From Comamonadaceae bacterium (GTDB lineage: Bacteria > Pseudomonadota > Gammaproteobacteria > Burkholderiales > Burkholderiaceae_C), in NCBI GenBank assembly GCA_947454695.1, contig CANGMW010000175.1, forward strand, positions 1 to 5,717: a DNA stretch of 5,717 nucleotides. The letters run 5' to 3'. Shown in pieces: positions 1 to 5,091 of the stretch (the first letter of the stretch is position 1; each line of letters starts with the position of its first letter). Under the pieces are notes generated by a model, which searched no databases, was not told the DNA's origin, and worked only from the letters and a program-made list of their open reading frames with translations. The translations under genes were made by a program, and so were the position numbers.

Positions 1-1283
1 ACGGCTTCGAGGTCGCTGGGGTAGATGTTGAAGCCCCCCGAGATGATCATGTCTTTCTTGCGGTCAAACAAAATCAGAAAGCCGTCTTCGTCAAAGCGGC
101 CGATGTCGCCGGTGCGGATAAAGCGTTTGCCGCTCTCGTCAAACCACTCGGCCTCGCGGGTTTTGCCGGGCTGGCCGTGGTAGCCCTTCATCATGCCGGC
201 CGAATGGCCCACCACTTCGCCGGCTTCACCAGCGGCCACCACCTGGCCCTGGTCGTCGATCAGGCGGATGTCATGCCCTTCGGCGGGCTGGCCCACCGTG
301 TGCAGTTTCTCGGGGTGCAGGTGGGCTTGCAGGATGCAGGTGCCGCCGCCCTCGGTCATGCCGTAAAACTCGGTGAGCCCGCCGGGCCAACGTTGGAGCA
401 CATCGGCCTTGAGCTTGGCGGAAAACGGCGCGCTGGTGGAGAACTTCATGTGAAAGCTGCTCAGATCAAAGGTGTCGAATTCCGGGCGCGCCATGATGCG
501 CTGGTACTGCACCGGCACCAGCATGGTGTGGGTGACGCGCTGCGCTTGCGCCAGCTGCAAGTAGCCCAGTGCATCGAACTGGGGCATAAGCCACACGCTG
601 CCGCCATAAGCAAGCGTGGGGAAAAACACCACCAGCGTGGTGTTGGAGTACAGCGGGGTGGACAGCAGGGTGACGGTCTGCGCGTTGTAGTTGTACGCAC
701 CGCCACGCTTCACATGCGCCCAGCGCATGCTGTGCGGCTGCACGATGCCTTTGGGCTCACCCGTGGTACCGGACGAATAAATGATGTTGAAAGGCCAGTC
801 GGGCTGCACCGTCACCGCCAGCGGTTGGGAGTCCGGGGGGAGGAGCCAGTCTTGCAGCGAAGTGGCGCCGGGGTGGTTGTCCAGGGTGACGCAGGGCAAG
901 CCCGGTACAGCGTTGGGCGTGACGGTCTCGCGCACGCTGTCGTCCAAAAACAGCAGCCGGGCCTGGGCGTCGCGCAACATGCTTTGCAGACTCTGCGGGG
1001 TGGAACTGGGCGCGAGTGGTGCAACCACCACACCGGCGCGCAGTGCGCCTAAAAACACGGCGGCGTAGTTGACCGAGGAGGCTGCGCAAATCGCGATGCA
1101 GTCGCCCGCTTGCAAGCCGTCGCGCTGCAAGCTGGCGGCGATGCGGTCCATCAGGGCATTGAGTTCGGCGTAGCTGAGGGTTTGTGAGCCTTGCGCCAGC
1201 GCGGGCTGAGCGGGTTGCGCGTGGGCATGCTGCGCAATGAGTTCGCTCAGGGTGGCGAACTCCAGCGTTTGCAAATCGGTCAT
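1..1283 (-). CDS. AMP-forming acyl-CoA synthetase (class I adenylate-forming enzyme), C-terminus cut by window edge
   Basis: This enzyme activates a carboxylic acid with ATP to an acyl-AMP and transfers the acyl group to CoA. Reading down from ATG 1283-1281 the frame stays open for 427 codons to base 1. The ANL motifs appear in order: the P-loop YSSGTTGEPKG at residues 169-179, YGMTEGG at 307-313, the ribose-binding TGD at 391-393, and the hinge DRKKDMIISGGFNIYP at 407-422. Only part of the small C-terminal domain, with the catalytic lysine of the adenylation step, lies outside the window; full-length relatives have roughly 500-550 residues. The start codon overlaps the stop of the upstream cyclase-FHA gene (ATGA), and no Shine-Dalgarno sequence is visible before it, which suggests translational coupling. 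The substrate (medium/long-chain fatty, aromatic or other acid) cannot be read from the sequence. Family assignment is secure; the exact acid is unknown. Confidence 0.95.
   Translation of the reverse strand, partial: MTDLQTLEFATLSELIAQHAHAQPAQPALAQGSQTLSYAELNALMDRIAASLQRDGLQAGDCIAICAASSVNYAAVFLGALRAGVVVAPLAPSSTPQSLQSMLRDAQARLLFLDDSVRETVTPNAVPGLPCVTLDNHPGATSLQDWLLPPDSQPLAVTVQPDWPFNIIYSSGTTGEPKGIVQPHSMRWAHVKRGGAYNYNAQTVTLLSTPLYSNTTLVVFFPTLAYGGSVWLMPQFDALGYLQLAQAQRVTHTMLVPVQYQRIMARPEFDTFDLSSFHMKFSTSAPFSAKLKADVLQRWPGGLTEFYGMTEGGGTCILQAHLHPEKLHTVGQPAEGHDIRLIDDQGQVVAAGEAGEVVGHSAGMMKGYHGQPGKTREAEWFDESGKRFIRTGDIGRFDEDGFLILFDRKKDMIISGGFNIYPSDLEA
1280..1283 (-). other. ATGA stop/start overlap between the cyclase-FHA gene and the acyl-CoA synthetase gene
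   Basis: On the minus strand the TGA of the cyclase-FHA gene (1282-1280) shares bases with the ATG of the synthetase gene (1283-1281). The roughly 20 bases upstream of this ATG (reading CTGGCCAACAATTT just before it) show no purine-rich Shine-Dalgarno sequence. Termination-reinitiation coupling is therefore the likely way the synthetase is translated, which ties its expression to the cyclase-FHA protein. Confidence 0.85.
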
Positions 1284-2224
1284 AAATTGTTGGCCAGGCC
1301 CGAGGGGCTGAAGGAGTCGTTGATGTGGAATTTCACCACAGGCGTGCTGGCGTCATCAAACGGCGAACCCAGTGCGAGTTCGCCGCGCGAGAGCAGCACG
1401 CATTCATTGCGACGCAGGCTGATGACCGACATGTTGTCGCCAAAACGCACCCAGGTGCCGTAGGTGCTGGTGTCGATCAATACAAACTTGCTGCCGCGCC
1501 GCTCAAGCCGGGCTTGCAGGCGCGAGACACGGCGGTTGTCGATTAAAAAACTCACCTCGCTGCTGCGTCCCAACGTGATGGGCATGTCGTCGAGCACGTA
1601 GGTTTTGCGTAAGTGCTCCCATTGCAGCTCGATGCTCACCGGGGCGGGGGCGGTTTCCTGGTAGCCGGTTTCAAGTGCGCCTTCAATCGTCATGAAATTA
1701 GAGGCGCTCTCTTGACGCCATTCGATGTTGAACACATCGGTGGGCGGCGCATTGCCGCGCATGTTCATCAGCCCCAGGTTGCGGAAATGGATGTTGCTGT
1801 CGTCGTACAAGTTGGCCACCACGCTGGGCGAGGCCAGAATTTGGTCCGGACCGGCGAGTTCGCACAAGGTGGCTGCAAAGTGAACGGGTTGGCCGAAGTA
1901 GTCGCCGTCTTGTTCGAGGACGCTGCCTTGGGCCATGCCGATTTTGATTTTCAGGGACTTCAAATCCGCCGGCCAGTTGTTCAAGCGGTCGCGGTGCAGG
2001 CGTTGAATCTCCACCGCCACGTTGGCCGCCGCGTTGGCGTCTGAAAAAGCGATCAACACGCCGTCACCCAAATAGCGGATGACTTTGCCCCCGCGCACTT
2101 CGCTGAGTTTGCCCATCCACTGGGTAGCGCGGGACACAATTTCGGCCGCCTTGGCGTTGCCCAAGACCTCGTAGAGTCCGGTGCTACCGGCAAGATCGGC
2201 AAAAACAACAGTTAGTTCAGCCAT
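1280..2224 (-). CDS. Class III nucleotidyl cyclase-fold protein with C-terminal FHA domain, probably catalytically degenerate
   Basis: A 314-residue cytoplasmic protein with no signal peptide or membrane segment. Residues about 1-168 are a class III adenylate/guanylate cyclase homology domain: FADLAGST at 8-15 carries the first metal aspartate (D10), and RYLGDG at 50-55 carries the second (D54). D108 (DYFGQPVHFAATL, 108-120) sits at the base-contacting position. By motif alignment the usual Lys before the GDG is R50, and the transition-state Asn and Arg of the VNxAxR motif are H115 and T119, so normal cyclase activity is doubtful. Residues about 205-300 are an FHA phosphopeptide-binding domain: LGR at 218-220 and VSRLQA at 233-238 (His of SRxH replaced by Gln), then STYGT at 253-257 (Asn of NGT replaced by Tyr). 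A linker of about 35 residues joins the domains. The start fits the family, whose cyclase domains often begin MAEL-hydrophobic-FADL. It is the first gene of a two-gene unit with the acyl-CoA synthetase. Domain calls are firm; function is inferred. Confidence 0.93.
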   Translation of the reverse strand: MAELTVVFADLAGSTGLYEVLGNAKAAEIVSRATQWMGKLSEVRGGKVIRYLGDGVLIAFSDANAAANVAVEIQRLHRDRLNNWPADLKSLKIKIGMAQGSVLEQDGDYFGQPVHFAATLCELAGPDQILASPSVVANLYDDSNIHFRNLGLMNMRGNAPPTDVFNIEWRQESASNFMTIEGALETGYQETAPAPVSIELQWEHLRKTYVLDDMPITLGRSSEVSFLIDNRRVSRLQARLERRGSKFVLIDTSTYGTWVRFGDNMSVISLRRNECVLLSRGELALGSPFDDASTPVVKFHINDSFSPSGLANNL

Positions 2225-2253
2225 ACGTGGGTCAATAGAGTGGTGCTTGATGT

Positions 2254-2283
2254 ATTATCGCCCGCCGGCATTTGATTGATCAA
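2254..2283 (-). promoter_or_regulatory. Candidate sigma70-like promoter for the cyclase-FHA / acyl-CoA synthetase unit
   Basis: On the minus strand TTGATC (2283-2278) is followed after 18 bases by GATAAT (2259-2254), matching the -35 consensus at 4 of 6 and the -10 consensus at 5 of 6 positions. Transcription would begin near 2247, leaving a leader of only about 20 bases before ATG 2224. That leader has no obvious Shine-Dalgarno sequence. The -35 lies inside the dyad at 2264-2290. This is a pattern match only. Confidence 0.4.
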
Positions 2284-2290
2284 ATCCGGC
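2264..2290. promoter_or_regulatory. 27-bp near-perfect inverted repeat, candidate operator between divergent genes
   Basis: The inner half-sites ATTTGAT (2270-2276) and ATCAAAT (2279-2285) are perfect 7-bp inverted repeats around a two-base centre TG. They are flanked by outer arms GCCGG (2264-2268) and CCGGC (2286-2290), with a single unpaired C at 2269. In total 12 bp pair per arm. A two-base loop suits a dimeric protein-binding site better than an RNA hairpin. It lies in the only non-coding stretch between the divergent cyclase-FHA and GNAT genes and overlaps the candidate -35 elements of both directions. The binding protein is not identifiable from the sequence. Confidence 0.6.
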
Positions 2291-2305
2291 AATTTCCCGC
2301 ATATT
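2276..2305 (+). promoter_or_regulatory. Weak candidate promoter for the GNAT gene
   Basis: TTGATC (2276-2281) is followed after 18 bases by CATATT (2300-2305), each matching consensus at about 4 of 6 positions. Its -35 overlaps the minus-strand -35 within the same dyad, so the two promoters would be back to back over one candidate operator. The match is weak and rests mainly on position: it is the only upstream space available to the GNAT gene. Confidence 0.25.
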
Positions 2306-2331
2306 CACTGATTTTTCGATCACAAGATTCC

Positions 2332-2856
2332 ATGGCCAGCTACACGATTCGTCCCGCCACATTGCGCGACGCCAAAACCATTGCCAACATCCACGCCAGC
2401 GTTCAAGACACCATCTACAGCCAATTGGTGCCGGTGGGCTATGCCAAAGGTTCGGAGCCGGCCGAGTCCGGCCTGGTGTTCTGGCGCGAGGCGATCGAGT
2501 ACGGCGAGCCGCAAGTGCAAGTGGCCGTGGATGACGATGGCAAGATCATCGGCTTTGTCGGCTTTGACCGCTCCCGCGACAAGGGCACCAAGCCCACCGT
2601 GGGCGAAATCTGGGCCCTGCATGTGCTGCCCACCCACTGGAACACCGGCGCGGGTCTGGCCCTGTGGGACGCCGCGCGCGAAGGCTTGGCCGACGAAGGC
2701 TGCACTCAGGTCACGGTCTGGCTGCCCTTGGGTAACGAGCGCGCTTTACGCTTTCATGAGCTCGCCGGTTTCAAGCGCGAACTCAACTCGGCACGCACCG
2801 TGCCGGTGGGCAGCTTTCGACTCGAAGAAATTCGCCTCAAGCGCGCCACGGGCTGA
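2332..2856 (+). CDS. GNAT-family N-acetyltransferase
   Basis: A 174-residue cytoplasmic acetyltransferase of the GNAT superfamily, which moves an acetyl group from acetyl-CoA to an amine of an unidentified substrate. YTIRPATLRDAKTIANIHASV at the N-terminus is the usual GNAT beta1-alpha1 opening. IIGFVGFDR (72-80) is beta3/beta4, EIWALHVLP (92-100) is beta4 of motif A, and WNTGAG (103-108) is the pyrophosphate-binding loop, with Trp where Q/R is usual in the Q/R-x-x-G-x-G/A consensus. NERALRFHELAGFKRE (135-150) is the typical motif B, where the helix packs on CoA. I chose ATG 2332 because the homology begins right after it. An upstream in-frame TTG at 2272 would add 20 residues, but it falls inside the dyad and the candidate promoter. 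The Shine-Dalgarno sequence is poor (AAG at 2324-2326). The gene is transcribed divergently from the cyclase-FHA gene and may be co-transcribed with the dihydrouridine synthase 102 bp downstream. Confidence 0.92.
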   Translation: MASYTIRPATLRDAKTIANIHASVQDTIYSQLVPVGYAKGSEPAESGLVFWREAIEYGEPQVQVAVDDDGKIIGFVGFDRSRDKGTKPTVGEIWALHVLPTHWNTGAGLALWDAAREGLADEGCTQVTVWLPLGNERALRFHELAGFKRELNSARTVPVGSFRLEEIRLKRATG

Positions 2857-2958
2857 GTCTGCGCTGCACGGGTTCGCGTCAAGCGCGGGTCCGTCAGCAG
2901 GGGATGCTTCAGGCGATCATGCTGATGCGCAACTGATTCACTGCAGGGACTGTTGACC
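2857..2958 (+). other. 102-bp spacer between the GNAT and dihydrouridine synthase genes
   Basis: No coding frame, strong hairpin with a T-run, or convincing promoter is visible here. The only functional element I can support is a moderate ribosome-binding site, AGGGA at 2945-2949, nine bases before ATG 2959. Lack of a terminator leaves co-transcription of the two genes possible. Confidence 0.5.
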
Positions 2959-3963
2959 ATGTTGCTTCTGGCCCCCATGGAAGGTTTGCTGGACTTTGTC
3001 CTGCGTGACATCCTGACCCGGGTCGGCGGCGTAGACCGCTGCGTGAGCGAATTCATCCGCATCACCAGCCGCCAGCTCCCCCCTCATGTTTTTTACCGCA
3101 TCGTGCCCGAGCTGCACCATGGCGGGCGCACGCTCGCCGGCGTGCCGGTGCGGCCCCAACTGCTGGGCTCTGACCCCGCCTGTCTGGCCGACAACGCGGC
3201 GGTGCTGGTGAGCCTGGGCGCCACCGGTATTGATCTGAACTTTGGCTGCCCCGCCAAAGTGGTCAACCGCCACGGCGGCGGCGCGGCCTTGCTGGACGAC
3301 CCCGAACTCATTGCCCGCATCGTGGCGCAGGTGCGCCGCACCGTGCCCGCGCAGATCGCGGTGTCGGCCAAGATGCGTCTGGGCTTTGACGATGACCGCC
3401 GGGCCGAGGAATGCGCGCAAGCGATTTGCCAAAGTGGTGCGACCGAACTGGTGGTTCATGCCCGTACCAAGGCCGATGGTTACCGGCCGCCGGCCTACTG
3501 GGAGCGCATTGCCGATGTGCGCGCGGTGGTGAAGTTGCCGGTGATTGCCAATGGCGAGATCTGGACCGCGCAAGATGCCTTGCGTTGCCGCGAGGTCTCG
3601 GGCTGTGAAGACCTGATGCTGGGACGCGGCATGGTGGCTAACCCGGGGCTGGCCTTGTCGGTGCGCGCGGCGCTGAAGGACTCAGCGGCCTCAACGCAAG
3701 AAGATGCGCAACTCAGCTGGCCCGAGTTTTTGCCCTTGATGGCCGAGTTCTGGCGCATCGTGTGCGCCCGGCTCGAGCGCCGCCAGCAAGCCGGCCGGCT
3801 CAAGCAGTGGCTGAATTATTTGCGTCGTCATTACCCGCAGGCACAAGTGGCTTATCAAAGCCTGCGCACGGTGAATGATGTGGCCTTCATCGGGCAATGG
3901 ATTGACGCCCAAATGGCGGCCACGCAAGAGCAGCATGGACAAGTGCTTAATTCAGCTTGGTGA
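2959..3963 (+). CDS. dusC: tRNA-dihydrouridine(16) synthase DusC
   Basis: A flavoprotein (FMN, NADPH-dependent) that reduces a uridine to dihydrouridine in the D-loop of tRNA; the DusC subfamily acts on U16. The opening LLLAPMEGLLDFVLRDILT (2-20) and SEFIR (30-34) match DusC closely as I recall the E. coli protein. IDLNFGCPAK (91-100) contains the catalytic cysteine C97, and the following VVNRHGGGAALL is the family signature. SAKMRLG (136-142, K138), ELVVHARTK (163-171, H168), PVIANGEIW (194-202) and DLMLGRG (218-224) are FMN and phosphate-binding segments of the TIM barrel. The C-terminal helical domain follows, with LKQWLNYLRRHYP (281-293) aligning with the tRNA-binding KQWLSYLRKEY region of DusC. 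At 334 residues it is slightly longer than the E. coli enzyme (about 315), with the extra length at the C-terminus. ATG 2959 is preferred over TTG 2953 because of Shine-Dalgarno spacing and homology. All key residues are intact. Confidence 0.95.
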   Translation: MLLLAPMEGLLDFVLRDILTRVGGVDRCVSEFIRITSRQLPPHVFYRIVPELHHGGRTLAGVPVRPQLLGSDPACLADNAAVLVSLGATGIDLNFGCPAKVVNRHGGGAALLDDPELIARIVAQVRRTVPAQIAVSAKMRLGFDDDRRAEECAQAICQSGATELVVHARTKADGYRPPAYWERIADVRAVVKLPVIANGEIWTAQDALRCREVSGCEDLMLGRGMVANPGLALSVRAALKDSAASTQEDAQLSWPEFLPLMAEFWRIVCARLERRQQAGRLKQWLNYLRRHYPQAQVAYQSLRTVNDVAFIGQWIDAQMAATQEQHGQVLNSAW

Positions 3964-3970
3964 AGTTTCT

Positions 3971-4020
3971 CCGTTCGCCCTGAGCCTGTCGAAGGGCTTC
4001 GACGAGCTCAGCCCGAACGG
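3971..4020. repeat. REP-like 50-bp palindromic intergenic repeat (long imperfect hairpin)
   Basis: Arms of 24 bases (3971-3994 and 3997-4020) face each other across a GG centre. The outer seven base pairs (CCGTTCG/CGAACGG), the middle TGAGC/GCTCA and the inner TCGAAG/CTTCGA pair perfectly. They are separated by a two-base mismatch and a second short imperfect step (one mismatch plus one G-T wobble). The motif TGAGCCTGTCGAAGGGC belongs to a type of dispersed palindrome that I recall as frequent between genes in Comamonadaceae and some other bacteria; copy number was not checked. It lies between the convergent ends of dusC and the Nudix gene. No T-run follows on either strand, so it is not a classical intrinsic terminator, but it could block exonuclease or separate converging transcripts. 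Confidence 0.8.
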
Positions 4021-4062
4021 TAAGGGGTAGTTTTAGAGGCGGACGACCCCGACGCCTTACCG
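4018..4062. repeat. Second small inverted repeat overlapping the REP-like element
   Basis: CGGTAAGG (4018-4025) and CCTTACCG (4055-4062) form a perfect 8-bp inverted repeat enclosing 29 bases. Inside it GGGGT (4024-4028) and ACCCC (4046-4050) could pair in an alternative fold. The left arm shares bases 4018-4020 with the REP-like hairpin, so the two structures compete at their junction. It sits just past the stop of the Nudix gene on the minus strand. No T-run follows; a role in 3'-end formation is only a guess. Confidence 0.4.
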
Positions 4063-4068
4063 AATGGC

Positions 4069-4944
4069 TCAGGCAAACAAAGCATCAAAACCCTGAACCG
4101 GCTCAAACCGTTGGTTGATGTGCAGCAGGCGTGTGGGGCCGGGCAGGGCGCGTTCGCGCACCGTGTGCATCACATCGCCGGGGTAGCACAGCACCCGCAC
4201 GCCGTCTTGCTGGTGGGCTTGCGGCTCGATCACCGGGGGTTTACGGGCGCGTGCTTCGGTCAGCACGCTGGCCACGGTAGGGTGGCGCGCGAGGTGTGCC
4301 AGGCTCATGATCTGCGGCGGCGCGAGCTCAATCTCGCCTTGCCAATACTGGGTGAGCGCGGTGCGCGGCGCAAGCCAGGCGCTCTCGGTGGCTTCATGGT
4401 TGTCGTGCAGGGCGGTTTGATCGGCCGGCACTTGGGCCACAAAAAACCGCGTGTCAAAGCGCTTGGAGCTGATAGAGCTGATGCGCGGCGTGATCCAGCG
4501 TGACCAGGGCAGCACGTGTTGCGTTTGCAGTCGCAAGGACAGCGCTCCCAACACCTCGTTGAAAGACATGCCCTGGCGCAGCAGCGCATGGGCTTGGGCG
4601 GCGGTGGTCTCATCGCTGTTCTCTACAAACAGCACGCCCGACTCTTCAAACGCCTCACGCAGCGCGGCTACATACAGGCTGGCAGCGGTCGTCGCATCGA
4701 GCTCAGGTTCATTCAGGCTGTCATGCAGGGCATGCCCGTCTTGGTCCAGGTGTGTGGCCATGTCCAGTTCGGCATCGTTGCCATCGAGCTTGCCGCCGGG
4801 GAACACATAAGCGCCACCCAGTACATCGGACAAGCCGTGGCGTTTGATCAGGAAAACTTCCAGCCCTTGATCCGTGTCACGCAGCATGACCACGGTGGCG
4901 GCGTCACGTGCGGGACTGATGAGGGTCTCGGGGTGCAGTTCCAT
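4069..4944 (-). CDS. Nudix hydrolase of the NUDT19 / acyl-CoA diphosphatase-like type
   Basis: A 291-residue cytoplasmic Nudix hydrolase. The Nudix box is split: YVFPGGKLD (46-54) supplies the GG start, and the catalytic REAFEESGVLF (96-106), with metal-binding E97, E100 and E101, comes only after an insertion of about 40 residues. This insertion, together with WSRWITP (147-153), KRFDTRFFVA (161-170) and HEATESAWLAP (183-193), is typical of the NUDT19/RP2-like group. Characterised members of that group cleave CoA or acyl-CoA to 3',5'-ADP and (acyl-)4'-phosphopantetheine. That substrate is inferred here, not shown. The C-terminal 80 residues are a proline-rich, less conserved extension common in these proteins. 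ATG 4944 agrees with the domain start (AATVVMLRD at 15-23). It converges on dusC across the REP-like repeat and diverges from the SDR gene. A different nucleotide-diphosphate substrate remains possible. Confidence 0.92.
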   Translation of the reverse strand: MELHPETLISPARDAATVVMLRDTDQGLEVFLIKRHGLSDVLGGAYVFPGGKLDGNDAELDMATHLDQDGHALHDSLNEPELDATTAASLYVAALREAFEESGVLFVENSDETTAAQAHALLRQGMSFNEVLGALSLRLQTQHVLPWSRWITPRISSISSKRFDTRFFVAQVPADQTALHDNHEATESAWLAPRTALTQYWQGEIELAPPQIMSLAHLARHPTVASVLTEARARKPPVIEPQAHQQDGVRVLCYPGDVMHTVRERALPGPTRLLHINQRFEPVQGFDALFA

Positions 4945-5044
4945 GGTGCGTGTGCCTGTCTTGATGGGGTTGCGTGAATTACAGTAGGGGGTGACAAGGT
5001 TTTAGAGCCCTAGGCTAACAGAAGCGCGTACGAGCGGATTGAAG

Positions 5045-5074
5045 CCAACACAACCCAACACAACCCAATACGAG
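5045..5074 (+). repeat. Tandem 10-bp repeat in the probable leader of the SDR gene
   Basis: Two perfect copies of CCAACACAAC (5045-5054 and 5055-5064) are followed by a decayed third copy, CCAATACGAG (7 of 10 matches). The array is C/A-rich, lacks G on the coding strand until the third copy, and ends just before the ribosome-binding site. A single-stranded, unstructured leader would favour ribosome access; a 10-bp period would also place protein sites on one face of the helix. Replication slippage is the simplest origin. Confidence 0.7.
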
Positions 5075-5077
5075 CAA

Positions 5078-5083
5078 AAAGGA
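5078..5083 (+). promoter_or_regulatory. Ribosome-binding site of the SDR gene
   Basis: AAAGGA sits eight bases before ATG 5092. It is the clearest Shine-Dalgarno sequence in the window and decides the SDR start, which also fits the family's N-terminus. Confidence 0.75.
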
Positions 5084-5091
5084 CACGGAAC

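Larger units (their letters stand above)
4945..5091. promoter_or_regulatory. Divergent intergenic region between the Nudix and SDR genes
   Basis: The 147 bases hold the start signals of both flanking genes. On the plus strand GTGACA (4991-4996) resembles a -35, but no good -10 lies at the right distance. On the minus strand TGTAAT resembles a -10 without a matching -35. A near-palindrome around CCTAGG lies at 5007-5017. I cannot name a promoter with confidence. The better supported elements are the tandem repeat at 5045-5074 and the ribosome-binding site just before the SDR gene. Confidence 0.5.

Noticed and set aside
177..1052. A 291-codon open frame on the plus strand
   Set aside because: It is antisense to the acyl-CoA synthetase, whose ANL motifs are all present on the minus strand; the plus-strand product is His/Gly/Arg-rich with no recognisable domain, as expected of a GC-rich shadow frame.
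1683..1692. A possible split of the cyclase and FHA domains into two genes by an internal ATG near residue 178
   Set aside because: The frame is continuous through the linker, with no stop and no convincing ribosome-binding site at that Met; a fusion protein is simpler.
2272..2283. An FNR/Anr box in the dyad (TTGAT and ATCAA half-sites)
   Set aside because: The half-sites match, but the spacer is two bases instead of the four needed for an FNR dimer.
2381..2956. A 191-codon plus-strand frame overlapping the GNAT gene and its spacer
   Set aside because: It lies in the +1 frame of the GNAT gene and gives an Ala/Pro/Arg-rich product without domains; the GNAT motifs in the other frame are complete.
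2953..2958. TTG 2953 as the dusC start
   Set aside because: It would leave only three bases after the AGGGA ribosome-binding site, and DusC homology begins at the ATG two codons later.
2938..3573. A 211-codon minus-strand frame opposite dusC
   Set aside because: It is a shadow of dusC, whose catalytic cysteine and flavin-binding motifs are intact on the plus strand.
3971..4034. The long hairpin as an intrinsic (Rho-independent) terminator
   Set aside because: The stem is strong but neither strand has a T-run directly after it; TTTT at 4031-4034 is too far and too short.
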